Below, one piece after another: positions 16,216-25,921 of a stretch of DNA of 64,000 bases. Each line of letters begins with the position of its first letter. Position 1 is the stretch's first letter. The position numbers and the translations under genes are program-made. The stretch is from Streptomyces sp. A3M-1-3 (GTDB lineage: Bacteria; Actinomycetota; Actinomycetes; Streptomycetales; Streptomycetaceae), in NCBI RefSeq assembly GCF_024213665.1, contig NZ_JANAVP010000005.1, positions 1 through 64,000 on the forward strand. Reading direction: 5' to 3'. Below the pieces are notes generated by a model. That model worked only from the letters and a program-made list of their open reading frames with translations. It was not told where the DNA came from and did no database searches.

Positions 16216-17528
16216 CCGGCATCAACGGATACCCGGCGTCCCCCACGGTCCGCGCAGGCAACAACATCCGACTTCACATCGCCACCTCCGCGGATCGCTT
16301 CCGGCTCGACTTCTACCGCTGGGGCTCGACACCCAAGCACACGGGGCACGTCGAGTGGCCCGGGCGGGACGCCGTACCTGGACTACATGACCAGGACTGG
16401 CAGTGGCCGGCCTACGACTTCCTCGTACCGCGAGACTGGCAGTCCGGTGTCTACATCGGCGTCCTGAGCACGGGGGTTTGTCCGAGCCAGCCAGCCATGG
16501 ACGCTCGCGAGGCCAGATTCCTTCTGGTCGTCACGGCGTCTGTTCCCTCGGGCCGCAAGGTTCTCTACAAGATCCCTGTTTCCACCTACCACGCGTACAA
16601 CACGGCAGGTGGCGGAAGCCTCTACAGCGCCTCCCGGGTGACGCTGCGCCGGCCCGGAGGCGGTGTCGGCGGGCCGGTCAAGGGCCTGCCCGACCCGTAC
16701 GACGCCTCGTCGCCTCGGCAGACGTTTGCGCACTGGGATGCTCCTTTCATCTCCTGGATGGAGGAGAACGGGATCCAGAGCGACTACTGCACGGACCTCG
16801 ACCTCGACGAAGGCCAGCTCCTTGGCGACGGATACCGCCTCCTGGTCTCCGCCGGGCATGACGAATACTGGACCGCCCAGACCCGTCGGAACGTGACCGC
16901 CTTCCGCGACACAGGCGGCAACATCGCCAACTTCGGTGCCAACAGCTGCTGGTGGCGAGTGAGTCTCAGCGAGGATCGCTCGGCCCTGGAGTGCGCGAAG
17001 TTCCCTCCCGACGCCCCTGCCGGAACGGACCCAGACAGCTCGTACGGCTGCCCTGGCCACTGGTGGGAGTCGGAGCCCGAGAACGCCCTCCTAGGCGTGA
17101 GTTACCGGAACGGCGGCGGGCACTGGGACGGCCCGCGCGCGCCCCTCGGGTTCACCGTCACCGACGCGGACCACTGGGTGTTCTCCGGAACGGGCCTCAA
17201 GACCGGTGACACCTTCGGCCACGACGGCGCGCTCGTCGGCTACGAATGCGACGGCGCCGCATACGAGATCGACGGGCAGAGACGCCCGGGGCCCACCGGC
17301 CAGGACGGAACGCCCAAGGACTTCGAGATCCTCGGCATCGCCCCACTGCCCTCCGACTGGAACTTCGCAGCCCGGGAGCCGATGCCCAGCCCCCGCGCGG
17401 CCACTCTCGGCCTCTACACGGCGACCGGCACCGTCTTCACCGCCGCCACCACTGACTGGGCCCGGCTGCTCCCCACCGACCCCCAGGTCGCGGCCATCAC
17501 CCACAACGTCATCACCCGGCTCGCCTGA
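16212..17528 (+). CDS. N,N-dimethylformamidase beta-subunit-like protein
   Basis: 438 residues from the ATG that overlaps the methyltransferase stop by four bases. It matches the large-subunit-like family in LDFYRWGSTPKHTG, YKIPVSTYHAYNTAGGGSLY and VSAGHDEYWTAQTRRN, with a lectin-like N-terminus and a C-terminal amidohydrolase-like fold rich in Trp and Tyr. No signal peptide. Most bacterial relatives are uncharacterised and need not act on dimethylformamide. In this cluster an amide or sugar-linked substrate is plausible. Confidence 0.65.
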   Translation: MTGINGYPASPTVRAGNNIRLHIATSADRFRLDFYRWGSTPKHTGHVEWPGRDAVPGLHDQDWQWPAYDFLVPRDWQSGVYIGVLSTGVCPSQPAMDAREARFLLVVTASVPSGRKVLYKIPVSTYHAYNTAGGGSLYSASRVTLRRPGGGVGGPVKGLPDPYDASSPRQTFAHWDAPFISWMEENGIQSDYCTDLDLDEGQLLGDGYRLLVSAGHDEYWTAQTRRNVTAFRDTGGNIANFGANSCWWRVSLSEDRSALECAKFPPDAPAGTDPDSSYGCPGHWWESEPENALLGVSYRNGGGHWDGPRAPLGFTVTDADHWVFSGTGLKTGDTFGHDGALVGYECDGAAYEIDGQRRPGPTGQDGTPKDFEILGIAPLPSDWNFAAREPMPSPRAATLGLYTATGTVFTAATTDWARLLPTDPQVAAITHNVITRLA

Positions 17529-17541
17529 CGAAGGGATCGTC

Positions 17542-18684
17542 GTGTTCGCACTCACACAGCCGCTCAGCGTGATCATCGGCGTCAACGGCATCGGCATGGG
17601 GCATTCCGTCAGGCAGAGCGTGATCGCCCAGTACCTGCGCGACCGCGGGCACCAGGTACGGATCGTCACCAACGGGAGCACTCGCGTCGAGTACTTCCGA
17701 GACCTCGGCTTCCCCTCGTGGGACGGGTGGATGCCGACGCTCCTTGCCCGTGACGACCGCATCCACGCGGCCGACGCCTTACGCACCAACATCCGGCAGA
17801 CTCCCGCCGGCATCAGCCGACACCTGCACCTGCGTCGGATCATCCGGGAAACCGGTATCCCGGACGTGTTCATCACGGACTACGAGCCCAACACACCCCG
17901 CCTGGCCTACCACTTCGGCAGACCACTCATCTCGGTGGACCAGCAGAGCAAGTACCGGCACCTCGACCTTCCGCCGGTCGGCCGGTACGCACGTACCGCC
18001 GACGAGCAGCGGCTGCGCTACTTCGCACCCCGCGCCGACCGGTCCTTCATCTGCTCCTATGTCCCCTTGGAGGCCGACGACCGGAAGCTGGAGTTCATCG
18101 CCCCCGTCGTTCCGGACTTCGTCCGCTCCGCCCAGGTCACGACGGAGCCGGTGACCACGGCCTACTTCTCGCGGTACTTCGATCACGGCCCCGAGGATTC
18201 CGTCCGCACCCTCGCCGACGTCTTCCGCCAGTACGTCCCCGACCGGACCCTGCGGATCTACGCGCACTCGGACGAAGTCGAGAACCTGCGCCAGTACGCC
18301 GACGACAAGATCGAAATCTGCCCGTTCGACCGCCAGGCGTTCATCTCCGACCTGGCGCGCTCCGAGGCCGTCTTCTCCAACGCCGGCTTCAATCTCATCA
18401 GCGAGGCGTTCGTCCTCGGCAAACCGGTCCATCTGGTGCCGCTGCCGACGTACGACCAGCACTGGTGCGCCAAGGTGGTCCACGAGGCGGAACTCGGCAC
18501 CAGCGCACCACGGATCGAGCGCGGGGCGATACTCGACTTCCTCAACCGGGCCGGGGAGCTTCGCGCCAACGTCGAACGGCATCGGGACCAGCACCTCACC
18601 CAAGACCCCCGCGAGCGGATCGCCTCCTACCTGGAGACCCTGCCCGCGGCCGGTGGGCGGGTCCCTTCCTCGTCCGTCCGGTAG
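17542..18684 (+). CDS. Glycosyltransferase, GT-B fold (MurG/UGT-like)
   Basis: 380 residues. GTG start five bases after AAGGGA. The N-terminal GT-B glycine-rich loop is IIGVNGIGMGHSVRQS. The C-terminal half has the donor-binding region: SNAGFNLISEAFVLGKPVHL and PTYDQHWCAKVV. It should use a nucleotide-sugar donor, and the cluster contains a nucleotide-sugar dehydrogenase and an epimerase remnant that could have supplied one. A TTA leucine codon lies at 17779-17781, which would tie translation to the bldA tRNA in Streptomyces. Confidence 0.8.
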   Translation: MFALTQPLSVIIGVNGIGMGHSVRQSVIAQYLRDRGHQVRIVTNGSTRVEYFRDLGFPSWDGWMPTLLARDDRIHAADALRTNIRQTPAGISRHLHLRRIIRETGIPDVFITDYEPNTPRLAYHFGRPLISVDQQSKYRHLDLPPVGRYARTADEQRLRYFAPRADRSFICSYVPLEADDRKLEFIAPVVPDFVRSAQVTTEPVTTAYFSRYFDHGPEDSVRTLADVFRQYVPDRTLRIYAHSDEVENLRQYADDKIEICPFDRQAFISDLARSEAVFSNAGFNLISEAFVLGKPVHLVPLPTYDQHWCAKVVHEAELGTSAPRIERGAILDFLNRAGELRANVERHRDQHLTQDPRERIASYLETLPAAGGRVPSSSVR

Positions 18685-18690
18685 GCGGCC

Positions 18691-20286
18691 ATGGAACTGC
18701 ATTCACTGCCCGCGTACGTGACCACCGCCGTGGTCGTGGCGGCCGTCGTGTCCTGCTACCGCTTCGCCGTCTCTCCGACGGTACGGATGCTGTCCTCTCG
18801 GCCGACGGTCTCGCGAGCGACGCTCGCGACTGCCGTTCCCTCCGCCCTGCTCGCCTTCCTCCCCGCGCCCGACCCCGGCCCCTTCCGCTGGTTCGTCGTA
18901 TTCGTGATCGCCCTGCTGACTTGGCAGGGCGTCACGAGCGATTACGACGTGACCCAACCCATCGGCCCACAGCGCTGGGCCAAAGTGGTGCTGCTGCTCC
19001 TCGCAGTGGCCTCCTGCTTCTGGACACCGGCCCTGCTGCCATGGCTTGCTGTCTACTGCGGCCGGCTGCGCGGTTGGAAGCACCACGCGATGATGCCGCT
19101 GCGGCTGCTCAAGGCGTACCTCGCTTGGTTCTTCGTGGTGACAGTCCTCAGCACGCCAGAATCCTCAACCGGGCTCGTACTGGTGCTCGGCTGCGTCTCG
19201 CTCTCCCACTACGTCAAGCCGGCGTGGAGCAAGGCCCGGCTCGGGCCGCGCCCCTGGTCCTGGGCCTGGCACAACCGCACCCACTACCTCACAGCCTCCG
19301 CGTACTCCTGGGGATGGGCACGCTTCCTGCCCCCTGAAACCGTGACCGGCATCCTGCGCCGCGCACGCGCCGTGGACCGCCCCCTCAACATCCTGACGGT
19401 GCTGGTCGAAACCGCCGGCCTCATCGCGTTCCACGACCGCCGCATCCTCGTCGCCGTCTTGGCCGCGACGGCCCTCTTCAACCTCGCCGTCGTCCTCGCC
19501 TCCGGCATCTTCTTCTGGGAGAACATCTGCACCAACGCCGCACTCGCGCTGACCGTCGCACTGCTCCCTGGTCCGGAGTACGCCGCAGCGTTCGGCTGGC
19601 CGGCCGTCGTCATCGCACTCCTGATCTTCATCCTCAGCACGGCTGACCTGCTGTGGCAGCCGCGGCACCTCGGCTGGTGGGACTCGCCGTTCACGGCACG
19701 CGTCAACTGGCAGGTAGAGACGGCCTCCGGCGCGACACTCGGGCTCTACAACGACTTCATGTGCCCGTACGAGCGTGAGTTCGGCCGCGTCCTGGGCTAC
19801 TTCCTCACCAGCGAACCCATCCTCCACGGCCACCTCGGCATCGTCTGGGACCGAGGGCTGCGCGACCGCCTCGTCCACGCAGCAGACGACCCCTCCGAGC
19901 TCCACCACCTCAAGCAGACCTACGGCCGAGCGCAAGTGGACGAGGAACAGGCACGCGAGCACATCGCCTTCCTGACCACGATGTTCATCCGTCTCAACGC
20001 CGGTACGCCGAAAGGCCCGCTACCCCGACGGCTGCGCCGGCTCAAGGCCCCCGGCGGCCAGCTCTACCAGTGGGGCGACCTTCCTCCCTACCGCGGTGAG
20101 GAACCGGTGCGCCGCATCACCATCCGCTACCAGGAACGCTGCTACCGCCCGGACACCGGCGAGTTCGCCCTGCTCGCCGACCGCGTCGTGCAGGAAATCC
20201 ACCTACCCGCCATTACGACCGACTACGGGAGTCCTTCATGCGCAAAGTCTTCATCGACTGCGGAACCAACCTCGGAATCGTGCTGA
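18691..20286 (+). CDS. Polytopic membrane protein with cytosolic C-terminal domain
   Basis: 531 residues. About eight to ten hydrophobic segments fill residues 10-330 (for example YVTTAVVVAAVVSCYRFAV, FFVVTVLSTPESSTGLVLVL and AAAFGWPAVVIALLIFIL). The last 200 residues are soluble and Trp/His-rich. The layout is reminiscent of HTTM-type membrane proteins, but I cannot confirm that. Its last 16 codons overlap the start of the FkbM gene in another frame. It begins 6 bases after the glycosyltransferase stop, so it is part of the same operon. Confidence 0.7.
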   Translation: MELHSLPAYVTTAVVVAAVVSCYRFAVSPTVRMLSSRPTVSRATLATAVPSALLAFLPAPDPGPFRWFVVFVIALLTWQGVTSDYDVTQPIGPQRWAKVVLLLLAVASCFWTPALLPWLAVYCGRLRGWKHHAMMPLRLLKAYLAWFFVVTVLSTPESSTGLVLVLGCVSLSHYVKPAWSKARLGPRPWSWAWHNRTHYLTASAYSWGWARFLPPETVTGILRRARAVDRPLNILTVLVETAGLIAFHDRRILVAVLAATALFNLAVVLASGIFFWENICTNAALALTVALLPGPEYAAAFGWPAVVIALLIFILSTADLLWQPRHLGWWDSPFTARVNWQVETASGATLGLYNDFMCPYEREFGRVLGYFLTSEPILHGHLGIVWDRGLRDRLVHAADDPSELHHLKQTYGRAQVDEEQAREHIAFLTTMFIRLNAGTPKGPLPRRLRRLKAPGGQLYQWGDLPPYRGEEPVRRITIRYQERCYRPDTGEFALLADRVVQEIHLPAITTDYGSPSCAKSSSTAEPTSESC

Positions 20287-20792
20287 GCCGCTTCATCGCC
20301 GAGCTCCCCGACCACGACTTCTACGCCTTCGAGCCCAACACGGAGCTGCTGCCGGCCATCCGCCACGAAGTCGAACGGGCCGCTCACTCACCCCGCGTCG
20401 AGGTCTCTCACAGCGCCGTGTGGACGCACGACGGGATGATCAACCTCTTCCTCGGCCACCACGAGAGCTCCACCGTGATGCCCGGCAAGCGCGTCCCGCC
20501 GGTGTACGACCAGCAGATCGACTACGGCTCACCGGTCCCGGTACCCGCCATCGACTTCAGCGCCTGGCTGCGCCAGACCGTCACCCCGGACGATCACGTC
20601 GTCGTGAAGATGGACATCGAGGGCGCCGAGTACCCCGTACTCACGAAGCTGGTCGCCGACGGGACGATCGGCCTCATCTCGGTCCTCTACATCGAGTGGC
20701 ACTACGACCGCTTCCCCGCCATGAGCCGAACCGACCACGACCGACTCGTCGCCGCCGTCTCCGCGTTCGTCGATGTCCGCCACTGGGACTGA
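20238..20792 (+). CDS. FkbM-family methyltransferase
   Basis: 184 residues, short but complete for this family. It has FIDCGTNLGIVLSRF (motif I), FYAFEPNTELLPAI (motif II), VVVKMDIEGAEYPVL (the FkbM catalytic region) and YIEWHYDRF. GGGAG precedes the ATG. These enzymes O-methylate sugars, polyketides and surface glycans. Its start lies inside the membrane-protein gene, which suggests coupling. Confidence 0.87.
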   Translation: MRKVFIDCGTNLGIVLSRFIAELPDHDFYAFEPNTELLPAIRHEVERAAHSPRVEVSHSAVWTHDGMINLFLGHHESSTVMPGKRVPPVYDQQIDYGSPVPVPAIDFSAWLRQTVTPDDHVVVKMDIEGAEYPVLTKLVADGTIGLISVLYIEWHYDRFPAMSRTDHDRLVAAVSAFVDVRHWD

Positions 20793-20815
20793 CCCGAAAA
20801 AGGGGACGGACCACC

Positions 20816-21454
20816 ATGAGCACGAAGCACGTCTACCTGGTCAAGCACGGTGAGACCGAGGAGAACACCCGCGGTATCCACCAGGGCAGGGCTGTTGGCG
20901 GCACACTCAGCAAGCGGGGACGCGACGACATCCGCGCCGTTGGCGACGCCCTCGCCGCAGCCGGACTCGCGGCCGACCAGATGCTCGTCAGCCCGATGTC
21001 CCGATGCCGTGAGTCGGCCGCACTCCTGACGGCCGCGCTCGCACCGGCCGACGCACGCGTGGACGACCGACTGGCGGCGAAGAACAGCGGCCATCTTGGC
21101 GGCCGACCCAGAGACCTCTCGGCGGCAGAAGCAGCCCGTCAAGGTGTCCCCATCCACCAGCTCCGCACGCCGGGCGGCGAATCATCCGAAGACGTACAGG
21201 CCCGTTACATGCGCCTGTGGGGCGAGGTCTGCACCGGACCGCACCGCACGACCGTCCTTGTCGGCCACGGCGGCGGAATCGCCTGCGTCCTACTGAAGCT
21301 CACGCAGCACGGCTTCGAGCACTACCTCGAGTATGTGCCCAGCTCCGGAGGCGTGACATTGGTCGAGATCGACGAGGATGCCCCTCGAATCCGGCTGATG
21401 AACGTGCCGCCCGCCGAGCTGGCCGGGCACCTCACCGCCCGTACCGCCCGATGA
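20816..21454 (+). CDS. Histidine phosphatase (phosphoglycerate-mutase-like)
   Basis: 212 residues with the RHG-type box in a variant form (YLVKHGETEENTRGIHQGR, residues 7-25; Lys in place of the first Arg), a second Arg in SPMSRCRESA, and the catalytic VGHGGGIACVL near residue 150. ATG with AAGGGGAC upstream. It probably dephosphorylates a small metabolite such as a sugar phosphate. The KHG variant needs checking for activity. Last gene of the rightward operon, converging on the tRNA synthetase. Confidence 0.8.
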   Translation: MSTKHVYLVKHGETEENTRGIHQGRAVGGTLSKRGRDDIRAVGDALAAAGLAADQMLVSPMSRCRESAALLTAALAPADARVDDRLAAKNSGHLGGRPRDLSAAEAARQGVPIHQLRTPGGESSEDVQARYMRLWGEVCTGPHRTTVLVGHGGGIACVLLKLTQHGFEHYLEYVPSSGGVTLVEIDEDAPRIRLMNVPPAELAGHLTARTAR

Positions 21455-21486
21455 AGCCGGGATCGGTACGGGTGCGAGAGGCACCG

Positions 21487-23208
21487 TCAGGCGTCGGCTC
21501 CGCCGAAGCGGGTCCGGTAGGACTCCAGGTCCTCCTCCGAGATCTTCGCGAAGAGCACCGGCGGCACGGTGAAGGCTGTACCGGCCGGGACAGCGTCCAG
21601 GGACTTGGCCTGCTCAGCGGTCACCCAGGTCGCGGTGTCGCTCTCCAGGGCGAAGGCCCCGCGCATGGCGGCGGCCGAGGCCGGGATGAACGGCTCGGAG
21701 ACGATCGCGTAGAGGTGGATGAGGTTCATCGCCGTACGCAGTGTCAGGGCCGCGCCCTCCGGGTCGGACTTGATCTCCAGCCAGGGGGCCTTCTCCTCCA
21801 GGTAGGAGTTGCCTGCCGACCACAGGGCTCGCAGCGCCGCCCCGGCCTTGCGGTACTGGAGGGCCTCCATGTGCTCCTCGTACTCGGCCAGCAGCCGCGC
21901 GATCTCCTCGCCCAGGCGCGCCTCCACCTCGCCGGCCGCGTTGCCCGCGGGGACATCGTCCCCAAACCGCTTACGGGAGAAGGACAGCACGCGGTTGACG
22001 AAGTTGCCGAGGGTGTCGGCCAGGTCCTTGTTGACCGTGGCGGCGAAGTGCTCCCAAGTGAAGGACGAGTCGTCGGACTCCGGGGCGTTGGCGATGAGGA
22101 AGTAGCGCCAGTAGTCGGCGGGCAGCAGCTCCAGGGCGGCGTCCGTGAAGACACCGCGCTTCTGGGAAGTGGAGAACTTGCCGCCGTAGTACGTCAGCCA
22201 GTTGAAGCCCTTGACAACGTCGACCTTCTTCCACGGCTCGCGGACGCCAAGCTCGGTGGCCGGGAACATCACTGTGTGGAAGGGGACGTTGTCCTTGGCC
22301 ATGAACTGGGTGTAGCGGACGGTGTCGTCGGCCTCGTACCACCACGACTTCCAGTCGCGGGTCTCGCCGTCCTGCGCGGCGTCCGACCACTCCTTCGTCG
22401 CGCCGATGTACTCGATCGGGGCGTCGAACCAGACGTAGAAGACCTTGCCCTCGGCCGCGAGCTCCGGCCAGGTGTCCGCCGGGACCGGGACACCCCAGTC
22501 CAGGTCGCGGGTAATGGCGCGGTCGTGGAGGCCCTCGGTCAGCCACTTGCGGGCAATGGACGAGGACAGCTGCGGCCACTGCGCCTCGTGCCGGGCCACC
22601 CACGCTTCCACCTCGTGCTGGAGCTTGGACTGCAGCAGAAACAGGTGCTTGGTCTCGCGGACCTCAAGCTCCGTGGAGCCGCTGATCGCCGAGCGCGGGT
22701 TCAGAAGGTCGGTCGGGTCGAGTACGCGGGTGCAGTTCTCGCACTGGTCACCGCGGGCCTTGTCGTAGCCGCAGTGCGGGCAGGTGCCCTCGACGTACCG
22801 GTCCGGCAGGAAGCGGCCGTCAACAGGCGAGTACACCTGACGGATCGCCCGCTCTTCGATGAACCCGTTCTTGTGGAGCTGACGCGCGAAGTGCTGCGTG
22901 ATCTCGACGTTCTGCTGCGAGGAGCTCCGGCCGAAGTAGTCGAAGGCCAGCTGGAAGCCGTCGTACACGGCCTTCTGCGCGTTGTGGGCCTGTGCGCAGA
23001 ACTCGGCCACCGCCAGTCCAGCCTCCTTGGCTGCCAGCTCGGCCGGCGTCCCGTGCTCGTCGGTCGCGCAGATGTAGAGGACGTCGTGACCACGCTGGCG
23101 GAGGTACCGGGAGTACACATCCGCCGGAAGCATCGACCCGACCATGTTGCCCAGGTGCTTGATCCCGTTGATGTAGGGAAGCGCGCTGGTGACCAGGTGT
23201 CGAGCCAT
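21487..23208 (-). CDS. metG: Methionyl-tRNA synthetase, divergent second-type copy
   Basis: 573 residues from the ATG at 23208; an in-frame extension to 23319 lacks homology. HIGH-equivalent is KHLGN (residues 17-21). Zinc knuckle cysteines are at 143, 146, 156 and 159. The KMSKS loop reads KFSTS (344-348), a form more typical of archaeal and eukaryotic MetRS than of the usual housekeeping actinobacterial enzyme. A C-terminal helical anticodon-binding domain is present, but no tRNA-binding appendix. Being in an integrative element next to biosynthetic-type genes, it is probably a second copy, for example one insensitive to an inhibitor. That use is inference; the enzyme family is certain. Confidence 0.92.
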   Translation of the reverse strand: MARHLVTSALPYINGIKHLGNMVGSMLPADVYSRYLRQRGHDVLYICATDEHGTPAELAAKEAGLAVAEFCAQAHNAQKAVYDGFQLAFDYFGRSSSQQNVEITQHFARQLHKNGFIEERAIRQVYSPVDGRFLPDRYVEGTCPHCGYDKARGDQCENCTRVLDPTDLLNPRSAISGSTELEVRETKHLFLLQSKLQHEVEAWVARHEAQWPQLSSSIARKWLTEGLHDRAITRDLDWGVPVPADTWPELAAEGKVFYVWFDAPIEYIGATKEWSDAAQDGETRDWKSWWYEADDTVRYTQFMAKDNVPFHTVMFPATELGVREPWKKVDVVKGFNWLTYYGGKFSTSQKRGVFTDAALELLPADYWRYFLIANAPESDDSSFTWEHFAATVNKDLADTLGNFVNRVLSFSRKRFGDDVPAGNAAGEVEARLGEEIARLLAEYEEHMEALQYRKAGAALRALWSAGNSYLEEKAPWLEIKSDPEGAALTLRTAMNLIHLYAIVSEPFIPASAAAMRGAFALESDTATWVTAEQAKSLDAVPAGTAFTVPPVLFAKISEEDLESYRTRFGGADA

Positions 23209-23543
23209 CCTTGGATGCTCCATTTCGTACGTAAGGCGCCGATGGCAGTGCCGCGGCGGGCCCAAGTCGGGAGGCGGCAGCAGGCGGGACCACTCAGGTC
23301 GCCCATTCGTGTGACGCACGGTGACGGGTCGAGTCTGCCGACCGTCGCCATCGTATCGAACCCGGGCATCCCCCCGGCGAGCTGTTTATCCCCCGGACGA
23401 GCCCGCGCGGAAAAGGCACTCGGCCGTCCGAGACAGGCGGCCAAGCGAGTCTCGTACGGCCGAGGCAGTTCTCATCCTAGGGCCACCGTGCCCCGGCAGT
23501 TCCGCACGCACTGTCCTCACCCCACTCCAAAAAGGTGGTCCGC
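23209..23543. other. Divergent promoter region
   Basis: 335 bases between the MetRS start and the nucleotide-sugar dehydrogenase start. It contains the leaders of both genes. I see no T-box stem or specifier loop that I can support, and no gene. The strong AAGGTGG ribosome site for the rightward gene lies at its right end. Confidence 0.45.
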
Positions 23544-24839
23544 ATGATCGAGAAGAGCGAGATCCAGCAGCGCCGCGTCCTCGTCGTGGGGCAGGGGTAC
23601 GTCGGGCTCCCCCTCGCCGTCAGAGCTGCCGAGGTCGGGTACCGCGTCGTCGGCCTCGACGTTGACGCCGAGCGCGTGAAGCGGCTGGTGGCCGGGGAGT
23701 CGTACGTCGAGGACGTTCCGGACGCGAGGCTGGGTCCGCTCCTGGCCTCTGGGGCCTATCGCCCGAGCCTCGACACTGCTGACTGCGCGGACTTCGATCT
23801 CGCGATCGTCACCGTCCCCACGCCCCTCCGGGATGGGGCCCCCGACCTCTCGCACGTCGAGGACGCGGCGTGGATGCTCGGCCGCCACCTCAAGCCGGGG
23901 GCGACCGTAGTCCTGGAGTCCACGACATACCCCGGCACGACCGACGAGCTCTTCGGCCCGATCCTTGAACGCGCGTCCGGCCTGACCGCCGGCCGTGACT
24001 TCCGCCTCGGCTACAGCCCCGAGCGCATCGATCCCGGCAACCGGGAATGGCAGCTGGAGAACACTCCCAAGGTCGTCTCCGGCATCGACGCAGCATCGGC
24101 AGCAGCCGTCCAGCACTTCTACGGCTCTCTCGTCGACACGATCGTCCTGGTCGCCAACTGCAAGGAGGCCGAGCTGGCGAAGCTGCTGGAGAACACCTTC
24201 CGGCACGTGAATATCGCCCTGGCCAACGAGCTCGCGATGTTCGCCCACGACCTGGGCATCGACATCTGGGCCGCGATCGACGCCGCGGCCACCAAGCCCT
24301 TCGGCTTCATGCGCTTCACACCAGGACCTGGCGTCGGCGGTCACTGCCTGCCCATCGACCCGTCCTATCTCTCCTGGCAGGTCCAGCGAACCCTGGGCCG
24401 CAGCTTCCGCTTCGTCGAGCTAGCCAACGACGTCAACAACCACATGCCCGACTACGTGGTCCGTCGCCTCGTGGACGGCCTCAACAAGCGCAGGAAGTCG
24501 CTCAACGGCTCCCGCATTCTGCTGCTGGGCCTGGCCTACAAGGCCAACACCGGCGACGCCCGAGAAACCCCAGCAGCACGCATCGCGGAACTGCTGACGG
24601 GAATGGGTGCAGAGGTTCAGGCCGCGGACCCTCACGTTGTGGATGATGCCCACCCCCGTGCTGCCGCTCTGGAGAACCTCCAGCGTGTCGATGCCACCCC
24701 GGAGCACCTCGCCGCAGCCGACGCCGTCGTTCTCCTGGCCGACCACGACGCCTTCGACTACACCGCGATCACCGCCCACGCCTCGTACGTCCTCGACTGC
24801 CGCCGCCGGCTGGCCGGCGCCCACATCGACGCTCTCTGA
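23544..24839 (+). CDS. UDP-sugar 6-dehydrogenase (UDP-N-acetylmannosaminuronate/UDP-GlcNAc type)
   Basis: 431 residues. Rossmann glycine loop [17 protein letters not shown], the substrate Tyr/Pro segment [20 protein letters not shown], catalytic cysteine in [16 protein letters not shown], and the C-terminal [17 protein letters not shown]. It oxidises the C6 hydroxyl of an NDP-hexose with two NAD. ATG chosen because AAGGTGG is just upstream; a GTG nine bases earlier is in frame. It is followed 14 bases later by the epimerase pseudogene, a classic pair for making rare uronic acids. Confidence 0.92.
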   Translation: MIEKSEIQQRRVLVVGQGYVGLPLAVRAAEVGYRVVGLDVDAERVKRLVAGESYVEDVPDARLGPLLASGAYRPSLDTADCADFDLAIVTVPTPLRDGAPDLSHVEDAAWMLGRHLKPGATVVLESTTYPGTTDELFGPILERASGLTAGRDFRLGYSPERIDPGNREWQLENTPKVVSGIDAASAAAVQHFYGSLVDTIVLVANCKEAELAKLLENTFRHVNIALANELAMFAHDLGIDIWAAIDAAATKPFGFMRFTPGPGVGGHCLPIDPSYLSWQVQRTLGRSFRFVELANDVNNHMPDYVVRRLVDGLNKRRKSLNGSRILLLGLAYKANTGDARETPAARIAELLTGMGAEVQAADPHVVDDAHPRAAALENLQRVDATPEHLAAADAVVLLADHDAFDYTAITAHASYVLDCRRRLAGAHIDAL

Positions 24840-24853
24840 AGGGAAGCCTCCTC

Positions 24854-25784
24854 GTGAACATCGTGATCACCGGCGGCGCCGGATTCATCGGCAGCAACCT
24901 CGTCCGGACCCTGGCGAACGACCCTGCGATCACCCAGATACGAGTGATCGACAACCTCAGCACCGGGTCGAAGCAGAACCTCGCGGACCTGGACGTCGGC
25001 TTCTTCGAAGGTGACGTCCAGGACGCGGCTCTCCTGGACCAGGCATTCCACGGCGCGGACGCCATCGTCCACCTTGCCGCCCTCCCATCCGTGCCTCGCT
25101 CCGTGAAAGATCCGCTGGCCAGCCACCATGCCAATGCGACAGGAACGCTCCAGGTCCTCGAAGCCGCCCGCCGTGCCGGCAACCTGCACGTGATCGCGGC
25201 TTCCTCATCCTCGGTCTACGGCGCGAACCCGCACCTCCCGAAACATGAGCCCGTACGCGGTCACCAAACTCGCCACCGAGGCGTACCTGGGGGCGTACCA
25301 CCACAGCTACGGTCTACCGGTCCTGCCCTTCCGCTTCTTCAACGTCTACGGCCCCGGTCAGCGCGCTGACCACGCCTACGCTGCTGTCATCCCGAAGTGG
25401 ATCAGCGCCATGCTCGCCGTCCAGCCTGTCACCGTGCATGGCGACGGCACTCAGACGAGAGACTTTACGTACGTGGGCACCGTTTGCAGCGTCCTCACCG
25501 ACGCCCTGCTGCGTCGGGTCGTAGATCCTCGTCCGGTGAATCTGGCCTTCGGGACTCGCCTGTCCCTTCTGGACCTGATTCCGGTGATCGAGTCTGCGAC
25601 AGACCTCCCGGCTACACGCCGCCACACGACGGCCCGCACGGGGGACGTCCACAGCTCCGAAGCGGACGGAGCCCGTCTCAAAACCCATTTCCCAAACGTG
25701 CACGCCGTACCGATCGTCGAGGGCATCTCGGCAACTGTGGAGTGGCACCAGTCAATGGCTGGACGTTGTACCCCTCGCGCTTGA
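24854..25784 (+). pseudogene. NAD-dependent sugar epimerase/dehydratase, broken by an internal deletion
   Basis: The first frame (GTG start) has the SDR Rossmann loop [15 protein letters not shown] and [17 protein letters not shown]. The second frame (from 25245) resumes at [13 protein letters not shown], which holds the catalytic YxxxK, and runs to the C-terminal half ([12 protein letters not shown]). About seven to twelve residues of the expected segment between KHE and SPYA are missing and the frame changes there. ATGAG at the junction suits a deletion between short direct repeats. The product would be a non-functional N-terminal fragment. It should have acted with the dehydrogenase upstream. 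Confidence 0.85.
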
Positions 25785-25857
25785 GGTGCCTGTCGAGGGC
25801 CAGCGTATGCAAGTCGAGCAAGCATTAGCCTCGCCCCCCTCGTCGGCGAGGGTGTTG

Positions 25858-25887
25858 TGCCGTTACGGTGTCGACACCGTAACGGCA
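25858..25887. terminator. 30-bp perfect palindrome between convergent genes
   Basis: Fully symmetric, TGCCGTTACGGTGTC followed by its exact complement with no loop. It lies 74 bases after the epimerase remnant and 35 bases from the stop of the DUF499 gene, which converge here. The simplest reading is a bidirectional terminator. A perfect, loop-free 30-mer could also be a protein-binding or recombination site. Right-hand boundary of the cargo block. Confidence 0.6.
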
Positions 25888-25921
25888 TATTCAGCGCAGG
25901 ATGGTGGTGGCTGGGTGTCCG

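Noticed and set aside
23209..23543. T-box riboswitch ahead of MetRS
   Set aside because: No specifier loop or T-box bulge could be supported.
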